From an uncultured Cellvibrio sp. (GTDB lineage: Bacteria; Pseudomonadota; Gammaproteobacteria; Pseudomonadales; Cellvibrionaceae): 7,720 bases of DNA. The notes beneath the pieces are model-generated. The model worked only from the letters and a program-made list of their open reading frames with translations, made no database searches and had not been told where the DNA came from. The DNA lies in NCBI GenBank assembly GCA_946886255.1, contig CAMPIG010000226.1, positions 1 through 7,720 on the forward strand, read 5' to 3'. Shown in pieces: positions 1 through 6,600 of the stretch (positions are counted from its first letter, which is position 1; each line of letters starts with the position of its first letter). The translations under genes were made by a program, and so were the position numbers.

Positions 1-179
1 TGTTGAGTTTTAATAAATCGCCGGAGGCGTTGTTCTTTGAGCCGGTAGGTTACGATGAATCCACACGGCGCTTTCAAGTGCATGTGAGTTTGCCGATTTA
101 TGCACCGGATATTGAAACATCTATTGGTGTGTTGACCGTCGGTGTGGATATTGAAAAGGCGTTATCGTTGCAGCAGTAA
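1..179 (+). CDS. C-terminal fragment of a Cache/PDC-like sensor-domain protein (5' end outside window)
   Basis: The reading frame is open from the left edge (first complete codon at 3) to a TAA at 177-179, giving about 58 residues. The tail contains PVGYDESTRRFQVHV, then SLPIYAPD, then IGVLTVGVDIEKAL. A strand carrying an 'altered or polar position', a short 'PIY.P' turn and then an 'IGVLTVGVDIE' strand is the usual end of periplasmic Cache (PDC-like) ligand-binding domains. The protein stops nine residues after VDI, with no transmembrane helix, HAMP, kinase or GGDEF module following. It would therefore be a Cache domain at the very C-terminus, perhaps a stand-alone periplasmic sensor protein. 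The family call rests on pattern recognition of a short fragment; ligand and partners cannot be read. It converges on ettA across a REP-filled gap, and no intrinsic terminator with a T-tract follows it. Confidence 0.5.
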   Translation, partial: LSFNKSPEALFFEPVGYDESTRRFQVHVSLPIYAPDIETSIGVLTVGVDIEKALSLQQ

Positions 180-185
180 TGAAAT

Positions 186-213
186 GTCGGATTACGCCGT
201 TGGCTAATCCGAC
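186..213 (-). repeat. REP-like palindrome, unit 1 (minus orientation)
   Basis: Perfect 9-bp arms GTCGGATTA (186-194) and TAATCCGAC (205-213) enclose a second short stem GCC/GGC (196-198 and 202-204) with loop GTT and one unpaired C at 195. Read on the minus strand it is preceded by GTAG (214-217 on plus reads CTAC), the conserved foot typical of REP elements mobilised by RAYT transposases. It starts seven bases after the stop of the upstream gene. Confidence 0.85.
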
Positions 214-229
214 CTACAGGTTGCGCAGC

Positions 230-243
230 AGGTCGGATTAATC
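230..243 (+). repeat. Half or degenerate REP-like unit
   Basis: AGGTCGGATTA at 230-240 is a single arm of the same repeat, directly followed by ATC instead of the inner stem. It can pair perfectly over 11 bp with the right arm of unit 1 (TAATCCGACCT, 205-215), leaving a 14-base loop, so the cluster can fold in more than one way. It is probably a decayed or truncated unit. Confidence 0.7.
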
Positions 244-247
244 GTAG

Positions 248-276
248 GTCGGATTAGGCGCAAGCCGTAATCCGAC
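248..276 (+). repeat. REP-like palindrome, unit 2 (plus orientation)
   Basis: Arms GTCGGATTA (248-256) and TAATCCGAC (268-276) enclose an inner stem GGC/GCC (257-259 and 264-266) with loop GCAA and one unpaired G at 267. It is preceded by GTAG at 244-247. Orientation is opposite to unit 1, so the two form an inverted, BIME-like pair. It ends 22 bases past the ettA stop codon and may act as an mRNA 3'-end stabiliser, but no T-tract follows on either strand, so it does not look like an intrinsic terminator. Confidence 0.85.
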
Positions 277-298
277 ACCTCTCAACATTAAACCCTCA

Positions 299-1963
299 TC
301 AACTCTTCAACGGCTTATACTTCATCCGCTTGGGCTGCGCATCGCCGCCTTTGCGTTTGATCAAGTCTTCGTGATACTCGGTGTAATTCCCTTCAAAGAA
401 CACAATGTCCGAATCGCCTTCGTAAGCAAGAATGTGTGTTGCAATACGGTCGAGGAACCAGCGGTCGTGCGAGATCACCAACACGCAACCGGGGAAGGCG
501 AGGATTGCATCTTCCAGTGCGCGCAGGGTTTCAATATCCAGATCGTTGGACGGTTCGTCGAGCAGCAACACGTTAGCACCTTGCTTCAAGGTGTTGGCCA
601 GATGCAAACGTCCGCGCTCACCACCGGACAATTCGCCTACGCGTTTTTGCTGATCCGAGCCTTTAAAATTGAAGCGGCCCACGTAAGAACGTGAATTCAC
701 TTCGTAATTTCCGATCCGTAAAATGTCCTGACCATCGGACACAGCTTCCCAGACGGTTTTCTTATCGTCGAGATTTTCGCGGCTCTGCTCGACATAAGCG
801 ACTTTCACCGTATCGCCCAGTGTTACTTTGCCATTATCCGGTTGCTCGGTACCCGCGATCATGCGGAACAGGGTAGATTTACCCGCGCCGTTACCACCGA
901 CGATACCCACCACCGCGCCTTTAGGGATACTCAACGACAGGTTGTCGATCAACAGCCGGTCACCATAGCCCTTACTGACATTCTCAAGCTCAATGACCTT
1001 GTCACCCAAGCGCTCGCCCGGCGGAATATAAATCTCGTTAGTTTCATTACGCGATTGAAATTCCTGGGATTGCAATTCATCAAAGCGGGCCAAACGCGCC
1101 TTACTCTTGGCTTGACGACCTTTGGGATTCTGACGTACCCATTCCAATTCAGTTTTCAAAGCTTTCTGATGGGCAGCCTCGGTGCGGGCTTCCTGCTGCA
1201 GGCGGGCTTCTTTCTGTTCCAGCCAATTGGTGTAGTTGCCTTCATAGGGAATGCCGTGACCGCGGTCCAGTTCCAGAATCCAGCCGGCGGCGTTGTCGAG
1301 GAAGTAGCGATCGTGGGTAATCGCTACCACGGTGCCGGAGAAGTTTTGCAGGAATTGCTCCAGCCAATAGACCGATTCAGCATCCAGGTGGTTGGTGGGT
1401 TCGTCGAGTAACAACATATCCGGGCGCGACAGCAGCAGGCGACACAGTGCCACGCGGCGGCGCTCACCACCAGACAGCTTGGTGACATCCGCATCCCAGG
1501 GCGGCAGGCGCAGCGCATCGGCGGCAACTTCCAGCGTGTGGTCCAGATTGTGCGCATCCCATGCCTGGATGATGTCTTCGCAACGGGCCTGCTTTTTGGC
1601 CAGATCGTCAAAATCGGCATCGGGCTCGGCGTAAGCAGCGTAAATCTTATCCAGTTCTTGCAGAGCATCCACCGCCTCCCGCACGCCGTCTTCCACATTG
1701 CCGCGCACATCCTTGGCCGGGTCCAACTGCGGCTCCTGGGGCAGATAACCGACCTTGATGCCCGGCATAGGGCGGGCTTCGCCGTTAAAATCCGTATCCA
1801 CCCCGGCCATGATGCGTAATAACGTGGACTTACCCGAGCCGTTCAGGCCGAGCACCCCGATCTTGGCGCCGGGGAAAAAGGAGAGGGAGATATCTTTCAG
1901 AATTTCACGCTTGGGCGGCACGATCTTACCGAGCCGGTGCATGCTGTAAACATATTGCGCCAT
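299..1963 (-). CDS. ettA: EttA, energy-dependent translational throttle (ABC-F ATPase)
   Basis: This 554-residue soluble protein has two ABC ATPase domains and no membrane segment. In the known family EttA binds the ribosomal E site and, depending on the ADP/ATP ratio, gates the first peptide bonds. Domain 1 has Walker A GLNGSGKS (39-46), signature LSGGE (163-167) and Walker B LLLDEPTN (184-191, catalytic E188). An arm-like insertion lies near 95-135. The charged linker that contacts P-site tRNA lies near 245-320 and includes ELEWVRQNPKGRQAKSKAR. Domain 2 has Walker A GGNGAGKS (356-363), LSGGE (445-449) and Walker B LLLDEPSN with E470. E188 and E470 match the E. coli EttA numbering as I know it, and length is as expected. 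The C-terminus keeps the basic 'KRMKYKPLK' tail. The ATG at 1961-1963 starts the conserved MAQYVYSMHRLGKIVPP opening; a GAGG lies 10 bases upstream. Monocistronic as far as seen; nothing is truncated. Confidence 0.97.
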   Translation of the reverse strand: MAQYVYSMHRLGKIVPPKREILKDISLSFFPGAKIGVLGLNGSGKSTLLRIMAGVDTDFNGEARPMPGIKVGYLPQEPQLDPAKDVRGNVEDGVREAVDALQELDKIYAAYAEPDADFDDLAKKQARCEDIIQAWDAHNLDHTLEVAADALRLPPWDADVTKLSGGERRRVALCRLLLSRPDMLLLDEPTNHLDAESVYWLEQFLQNFSGTVVAITHDRYFLDNAAGWILELDRGHGIPYEGNYTNWLEQKEARLQQEARTEAAHQKALKTELEWVRQNPKGRQAKSKARLARFDELQSQEFQSRNETNEIYIPPGERLGDKVIELENVSKGYGDRLLIDNLSLSIPKGAVVGIVGGNGAGKSTLFRMIAGTEQPDNGKVTLGDTVKVAYVEQSRENLDDKKTVWEAVSDGQDILRIGNYEVNSRSYVGRFNFKGSDQQKRVGELSGGERGRLHLANTLKQGANVLLLDEPSNDLDIETLRALEDAILAFPGCVLVISHDRWFLDRIATHILAYEGDSDIVFFEGNYTEYHEDLIKRKGGDAQPKRMKYKPLKS

Positions 1964-2068
1964 GGGGCCTGAACCTCGTTATGCAGGGTGGGGAATCCAA
2001 GGGCGCAAGGTACCGAAAGCGCTCGGTCAATTCAACGTGTAGAGCCGAAATGATGGGTATTTCGAAGA

Positions 2069-2104
2069 TCTATACCGATTAATTTTTGTGTGATGCACGT
2101 CACA
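2069..2104 (-). promoter_or_regulatory. Candidate ettA promoter overlapping the CRP-type site
   Basis: On the minus strand a TATAGA hexamer (2074 down to 2069) is a fair sigma-70 -10 box, about 105 bases before the ettA ATG. The -35 position 17 bases away (TGCATC) is poor and lies inside the CRP-type palindrome. A start near 2062 would put the palindrome centre at about -34.5. That is not a standard activating position and would fit occlusion better. The leader contains a weak hairpin ACCGA/TCGGT (2012-2016, 2023-2027). This is a low-certainty prediction. Confidence 0.3.
2089..2104. promoter_or_regulatory. Perfect CRP/Vfr-type binding site (TGTGA-N6-TCACA)
   Basis: The sequence TGTGATGCACGTCACA contains both consensus half-sites TGTGA (2089-2093) and TCACA (2100-2104) with the canonical 6-base spacer. 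It lies in the divergent region between ettA (start 126 bases away) and the small ORF (start about 119 bases away). Its centre is about 63 bases upstream of the predicted plus-strand start site, close to the class I activator spacing. That a CRP or Vfr homologue binds here is inference from the consensus. Confidence 0.65.
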
Positions 2105-2124
2105 AGTTGCCCGAGGGAAGTCAA

Positions 2125-2153
2125 TTGTTTGGCTAGATAGCCGCCGTTAGACT
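2125..2153 (+). promoter_or_regulatory. Candidate sigma-70 promoter for the small ORF (and perhaps the lipoprotein)
   Basis: TTGTTT (2125-2130) and TAGACT (2148-2153) are separated by 17 bases, with 3/6 and 4/6 matches to the consensus boxes. Transcription would begin near 2160, just before the leader hairpin. Imperfect boxes plus an upstream CRP-type site at about -63 fit an activator-dependent promoter. The hexamers alone are not strong evidence. Confidence 0.35.
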
Positions 2154-2164
2154 GTTGGCCGTTA

Positions 2165-2187
2165 TCAGCACCTCCACCTGGTGCTGA
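2165..2187 (+). other. Leader hairpin upstream of the small ORF
   Basis: TCAGCACC (2165-2172) and GGTGCTGA (2180-2187) form a perfect 8-bp stem around the 7-base loop TCCACCT. If transcription starts near 2160 the hairpin would sit at the 5' end of the mRNA, about 35 bases before the ATG. There is no T-tract, so it is not a terminator. The stem and loop include CACCTCC, the anti-Shine-Dalgarno core, which may be chance. Roles could be mRNA protection or translational control. Confidence 0.5.
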
Positions 2188-2222
2188 AATCATATCAACC
2201 ACGTTCCAACCGGGAATTCGTA

Positions 2223-2396
2223 ATGCAGGTACGCACTACCATCCTCCGCATCATCTTTATCCTACTCTCCATCGCCAGCCTGGCCTATGTGGCTAATCTT
2301 AAGGCGGAGCCTTCTTTGATTGTCCAGGCGATTTATCATTTTTTGCCGAATGCTCCGCGTGCTGATCTGCGATTTAACTTTGTCGGGAATTACTAA
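2223..2396 (+). CDS. Small single-helix membrane or exported protein, 57 aa, unknown function
   Basis: Not recognised. It begins MQVRTT with arginines at 4 and 9, followed by a hydrophobic stretch (about residues 7-25, ILRIIFILLSIASLAYVANL). It could be a membrane anchor or an uncleaved or cleavable signal (possible site after NLKA, before EPS). The remaining tail, about 30 residues, is moderately hydrophobic (SLIVQAIYHFLP) and ends in FNFVGNY. The ATG at 2223 is preferred because a GGGA lies 7 bases upstream and the hydrophobic segment then follows a short basic N-terminus. An in-frame GTG at 2181 would add 14 residues but lies within the leader hairpin. It is followed 158 bases later by the giant lipoprotein on the same strand, with no terminator visible between. 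Whether it is really translated is uncertain. Confidence 0.5.
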   Translation: MQVRTTILRIIFILLSIASLAYVANLKAEPSLIVQAIYHFLPNAPRADLRFNFVGNY

Positions 2397-2554
2397 TGTA
2401 TGGAATATATGACGCTTAATGATAGCTCAAAAATTCAGCCCAAAAATGGCCCGCCTCGATGTTGTACTCGACGACATTGGTGTACTTTGTTAGTCTTTTG
2501 ACGACTGGTGTCCATACGGCAATCGTTGGACCGCAATAATTAAAGGAATAGACT

Positions 2555-5500
2555 ATGCAGAAAATAGCATTATTAACTCTTGTCGTCATGCTGACAGGAT
2601 GCTTTGAAATCACTACGGATGTCGGATACGGCGGAAGCATCCATCCCACCTCTAAATATGTCAAAGAGGGTGATACTGCTGTATTTACAATTACCCCTGA
2701 AAGTGGCTACACCATTGCATCAGCTGATGGATGTGCTGGCGTTCTGACAAATAATTCCTACAAGACTGGATTGATTCAAGATAACTGCAACATTGCTGTG
2801 CAGTTCACAGAAGCAGTTCCGTTAAATGTCGACATCGGATCAGATAGAGCCGTTGACGCGGGTAGCGAAGTTTTTGTAGCAGGATCAATTAACTTGGACA
2901 CAAGTTACATATCCCATTGGCAATGGACGCAAATTGCAGGGGAACCCATTGAGCTTACCAGTCAAGACTTATCGGGGGCGACTTTTCTAGCTCCTGAGGG
3001 CGGCGAGGTAGGGCTACGTTTAACCGTCACAACAAAAACAGGTTTCAGTATAAGTGATGAAATTCTCATATCAGTTAAGCGCCAGACTAATCAAGTACCC
3101 GTCGCGGATGCAGGGTTTGATCAATCTGTAGATGCAGGTGAAGAGGTCTATATCGGTGGTGCTAATAGTTACGATGTGGACGGTCAAATTATAAGTTATT
3201 ACTGGACACAAGTATCGGGTGTGCCGGTTACTATAGAAAATCAGGATCAGCTGACAGCGAAATTCGTTGCGCAAAATGACACTCAGGGCACTTTGGTATT
3301 TGAATTGACTGTTACTGATGATGCCAATAACCAAGCATCGGATAAAACTTCGGTCATCGTAGGGAATGTTTCTGAAGCCCCAGGTGCTCCGGTTTTCACA
3401 TCTGCAAGTTCATTAGATCCGAAAATTGCTGAATTTAGTTGGCTGGCTGCAGCATCACAGTTACCACCTGAAGATATCATCTACACCGTGCATATTTCCC
3501 AAGATCAATTTTTTTTGCCGCATGGCGGCACGGCACGTCTCCAGTTGAAAGGAGCATATTCTGCAAAGTTAAACACATTAACACCGAATACTCGCTACTA
3601 CGCCAAAATTGAAGCCCACAGTGTTGGTAGTCGGTCAAGTTGGAGTAACGAGTTGAGCTTCACAACGGCTTCTTCTGCTCCATTACTTCAAAATACAGTT
3701 GAATATCAGATTCTAGATACGACTACTCAAGGTATCTCAGTTGATGAAATATCTCTCAAGTGGGATTCGGGACAAGGTATAACGACTCCAAAAGTTGGCG
3801 ACATATTAATAAATGAAGATCAGGCAGTACCCTTTCTCCGCGCCGTACAATCCGTAAGTGTCAATGGCTCTTTGGTATCCGTTGATACTATCCCTACCTC
3901 GCTTGCTGAAGTTTTTAAAGAATTTTCTTTTTCCGCGTCGATGATATTACCTCCAGAGAATAACGTTTCTGTCACCCCCCCTCAAAATAGTTCGAATGTA
4001 GCATCAAATAAAGATGATAAGAACGATGGAGAAGAAAAATCTGAGTTTAGCCAGCTCAAGAGTGTGACTATAACTGATAGTGAGAATGACCAAGCTGTTT
4101 CTAAGGTCGCGGCTCAGGCGATAGGCTCGGATGAACAGGTAGCAAAAGATGGCCCACTTGAGTTACATTCAATTAAAACTATTGTGGCTCGACCGGGTGA
4201 ACGAGTTCGAATTAATGTAAGCGCAGTTGTTACAGACCAACTCGCGATTCCAGAATATAGCATTGAGGCGCTTGAGCTTCTAAGCGTAGTTTCACCAGAA
4301 GGTTTGGCTAATGTTACACAAGGTACAGGGCTTGGTCAGTATGTGATTATTTCTGATTTCTCTGATAACGATCAGTACAGACAAAAAAAACAATTTAATT
4401 GGGTCCCGGGAAAGCATCAAGTAGATTTGGAAAACGCCGATCCATATTTATTGGTTTTCCATGCTATTGCTACAAAATCGGGATGCGGCACATTTGAGTT
4501 GGGATGCAGACGCTCGGTCGATTTGACTGTTCCAGTATATTTGTTGTTTGATGAGCCCACCCCGGAGAACGTGACATTTTCCACATCGGGTACAGCATCG
4601 CTCTCGGGAAATATTGGCATTGATTTTTCGCCCACTGTCACAGCAAATGCAAATATAGCAGACGGGAGGCTTGAAGCTGCGGGAGTTACTATGTATGGCA
4701 AGGCGAAATTCACCCTTGACACCTTACTTAATGCATCCGCAAGTGCATCTGCTTACGGCGGAAAAGATCTTTTTCGAAGACGTTTTGCTCAGGTATACAT
4801 GGGTGGCCCTATACCCATCGTTGTCGTTACTACCGCCGTTCTCAGAGCTGAGTTTGATGCTACGACCAATGCAAATGTAGATATAGAGCAGAACTATAAC
4901 TATACCGTGAACATGAGTGCGGGAGTCGCGTATGATCGAATTTCCGGGTGGTCGCCAATAAAACATAGCGAATCAAGCTACCAATTCACTGTTAAAGGGG
5001 AAGCCGAGGGTGCAGCCGCCATGACGGTTAAGCTCATACCAGATATAAAAGTGGCATTCTACGGAACGGCAATGGGGCACATGAAACTGGAACCATATAT
5101 CTTTGGTGAAACTACTTTAAACGGAAGAGTTATATTCGAACAAGACTCTACAACAGCAGACTGGGATGCCATGTATCGTTTTGAGAAACTGGATGTGGGT
5201 GGGGGCGTAGACTTAGCTGTGCGCGCTGATTTTTCGATCTTGGATTATGTTGTTGCAGGGTGGCCGTCAAGAGATACAAATGATTTTAATGAATATCAAT
5301 TAATCCCTAAATCTGTTGTATATGGCCTTCCAAAGCTCGAGCTAGAGAAGGAGGAATGCGGATTGAAGGCAACTATATCCGATTCCACCATCACTAAAGC
5401 TAACGGATTCGTATTTGACAGTAGTTTATGGCGCGCATTTCCGAACGATGATCCAAATTATACTATAAGACTTCTTCCCGATGAGTGGGCGGGAAATCCA

Positions 5501-6478
5501 GATTCTGGATCACAATCGGCTCTTGTATGTGTTGATGCAGAACGTGAATACTATGAGACTTTTCTTCATGACTACAACTTTGATGTTCGTATAGCGGGGC
5601 ACACTAAAGTTGGAAGCTGGTTGCAAATGTACGCTGAGCTAAAAGACATACAGCTTCCCCGTTGTCCCCAAGGTGAAAATTCATCTGTTGAAGATATGGC
5701 ATGCAGTAGTATTTATGTGGCGGAGTATGATTCTCGATCTGGGTCCTATACTGTTCGTGAATATGATCAAGAAGGTGCCTTCATGGAAAATAAAGGCACC
5801 TATTCCCCGTGGCTCATGTATAACTTCGGTATCATTGACGACGCTATTCATTACCTCAAAGGTGAGGGTATATACCGTGAGAGATCCTTATTCACGGAGT
5901 TTACTGGCATTGCTGATAATTTGAGTGTTGATGATAAGCAAATTTACGTCGCTAGGGCTCCTTCTAATGACGCTCAGACTATTGATGTAATTGCATTCGA
6001 TTCTAACGCTTCTTACATTGGTATCCATAGGACATTAAATTATTGGTACGTTATTTCCTTCGATATGTATAAGGAAATCGAGTGTTACACAGGATATTTA
6101 TATGGTTATGATCAGTCGAATAATATTCGCTTATATGTAAATGGGCAGTTAGTACATGATGAAATGAAGTACTATTCTTCTGGATGTGCAGTTGATTCCC
6201 GATGGGCTTACTTTATGGTTTATCCTGACGGGGACACTACTTTGCTCACAGTGGTAGATCATAGCGGGAATGTAAAACAAGAGCTATCTTTACCTGGAGG
6301 TCAAAGAGTCGAAACGGACGGAAAATTGGTGGCGGTAACGGATCATCATTCGAAGAAAGTTTATGTATTTCAATGGCAAATAGACAAAGACGCGCAGGGA
6401 AATATACTTGAAGAGCAATTAATGTTTAGACGCAGCTTTGATACCACTGGTAATGCCACGGGAGTGCTCATACAGTAA
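2555..6478 (+). CDS. Giant multidomain lipoprotein (InlB-B-like repeat, PKD-like, FN3-like, beta-rich core, propeller-like C-terminus)
   Basis: This 1307-residue protein starts at an ATG with a good AAGGA seven bases upstream (2543-2547). MQKIALLTLVVMLTGC is a lipoprotein signal peptide with lipobox LTGC; C16 is lipidated and the next residue is Phe, not Asp, so outer-membrane sorting is expected. Domains in order: 24-86, an InlB B-repeat-like unit with paired C60/C78; 90-175 and 180-270, two PKD/K319-like domains, the second classic (PVADAGFDQSVDAGEEVYIGG, YDVDGQIISYYWTQVSG, LVFELTVTDD); 276-372, fibronectin III-like; 380-465, a module with GDILIN and FLRAVQSVSVNG; 476-500, an Asn/Asp/Lys/Glu-rich linker; 535-668, beta-rich; 670-900, long alternating beta strands with GPIPIVVV and GVAYDRISGWSPI; 925-1307, tyrosine-rich repeats suggesting a beta-propeller. 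No enzyme active site is recognisable, so adhesion or carbohydrate/protein binding at the surface is only an inference. It is more AT-rich than its neighbours. A strong terminator follows. Confidence 0.9.
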   Translation: MQKIALLTLVVMLTGCFEITTDVGYGGSIHPTSKYVKEGDTAVFTITPESGYTIASADGCAGVLTNNSYKTGLIQDNCNIAVQFTEAVPLNVDIGSDRAVDAGSEVFVAGSINLDTSYISHWQWTQIAGEPIELTSQDLSGATFLAPEGGEVGLRLTVTTKTGFSISDEILISVKRQTNQVPVADAGFDQSVDAGEEVYIGGANSYDVDGQIISYYWTQVSGVPVTIENQDQLTAKFVAQNDTQGTLVFELTVTDDANNQASDKTSVIVGNVSEAPGAPVFTSASSLDPKIAEFSWLAAASQLPPEDIIYTVHISQDQFFLPHGGTARLQLKGAYSAKLNTLTPNTRYYAKIEAHSVGSRSSWSNELSFTTASSAPLLQNTVEYQILDTTTQGISVDEISLKWDSGQGITTPKVGDILINEDQAVPFLRAVQSVSVNGSLVSVDTIPTSLAEVFKEFSFSASMILPPENNVSVTPPQNSSNVASNKDDKNDGEEKSEFSQLKSVTITDSENDQAVSKVAAQAIGSDEQVAKDGPLELHSIKTIVARPGERVRINVSAVVTDQLAIPEYSIEALELLSVVSPEGLANVTQGTGLGQYVIISDFSDNDQYRQKKQFNWVPGKHQVDLENADPYLLVFHAIATKSGCGTFELGCRRSVDLTVPVYLLFDEPTPENVTFSTSGTASLSGNIGIDFSPTVTANANIADGRLEAAGVTMYGKAKFTLDTLLNASASASAYGGKDLFRRRFAQVYMGGPIPIVVVTTAVLRAEFDATTNANVDIEQNYNYTVNMSAGVAYDRISGWSPIKHSESSYQFTVKGEAEGAAAMTVKLIPDIKVAFYGTAMGHMKLEPYIFGETTLNGRVIFEQDSTTADWDAMYRFEKLDVGGGVDLAVRADFSILDYVVAGWPSRDTNDFNEYQLIPKSVVYGLPKLELEKEECGLKATISDSTITKANGFVFDSSLWRAFPNDDPNYTIRLLPDEWAGNPDSGSQSALVCVDAEREYYETFLHDYNFDVRIAGHTKVGSWLQMYAELKDIQLPRCPQGENSSVEDMACSSIYVAEYDSRSGSYTVREYDQEGAFMENKGTYSPWLMYNFGIIDDAIHYLKGEGIYRERSLFTEFTGIADNLSVDDKQIYVARAPSNDAQTIDVIAFDSNASYIGIHRTLNYWYVISFDMYKEIECYTGYLYGYDQSNNIRLYVNGQLVHDEMKYYSSGCAVDSRWAYFMVYPDGDTTLLTVVDHSGNVKQELSLPGGQRVETDGKLVAVTDHHSKKVYVFQWQIDKDAQGNILEEQLMFRRSFDTTGNATGVLIQ

Positions 6479-6558
6479 GCTTTTTTATGCAAATTATTAG
6501 TGCAAATTTAAGCTATGGTTTGGGTGTCTAGCTACTAGTAACCTAAATACACAAAGCC

Positions 6559-6596
6559 AACAGCTCGGTAGACGCATTCTACCGAGCTGTTTTTTA
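6559..6596 (+). terminator. Strong Rho-independent terminator of the lipoprotein gene
   Basis: A perfect 14-bp stem, AACAGCTCGGTAGA (6559-6572) and TCTACCGAGCTGTT (6578-6591), encloses the loop CGCAT and runs directly into a T-tract (6590-6595). It lies 80 bases after the stop codon. No comparable T-tract exists on the other strand, so it acts in the plus direction only. Confidence 0.95.
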
Positions 6597-6600
6597 TTCT

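Noticed and set aside
186..276. CRISPR array or intrinsic terminator
   Set aside because: Units are palindromic, inverted and irregularly spaced, with no equal spacers, and no T-tract follows on either strand.
842..1411. 189-residue plus-strand ORF opposite ettA
   Set aside because: It lies entirely antisense to the unmistakable ettA coding sequence; long antisense frames are common in GC-rich genes and its product resembles no family.
2181..2222. GTG start extending the small ORF by 14 residues
   Set aside because: The GTG lies inside the 8-bp leader hairpin without a ribosome site; the ATG at 2223 has GGGA seven bases upstream and gives a normal short basic N-terminus.
2459..2477. Hairpin ATGTTGT/ACGACAT as a terminator between the small ORF and the lipoprotein
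   Set aside because: The 7-bp stem includes a G-T wobble and is not followed by a T-tract, so chance is likely and read-through is expected.
2462..2526. Separate promoter directly before the lipoprotein
   Set aside because: TTGTAC, TTGTTA and TTGACG hexamers are present, but none has a -10 box of more than 3/6 at 16-18 bases, so no call is made.
2416..2664. 82-residue minus-strand ORF across the lipoprotein start
   Set aside because: It overlaps the ribosome site, signal peptide and lipobox of the lipoprotein on the other strand, and has no supporting ribosome site.
6488..6508. 8-bp direct repeat TGCAAATT twice, 13 bases apart
   Set aside because: Short, AT-rich and unaccompanied by any recombinase or insertion boundary; likely chance.
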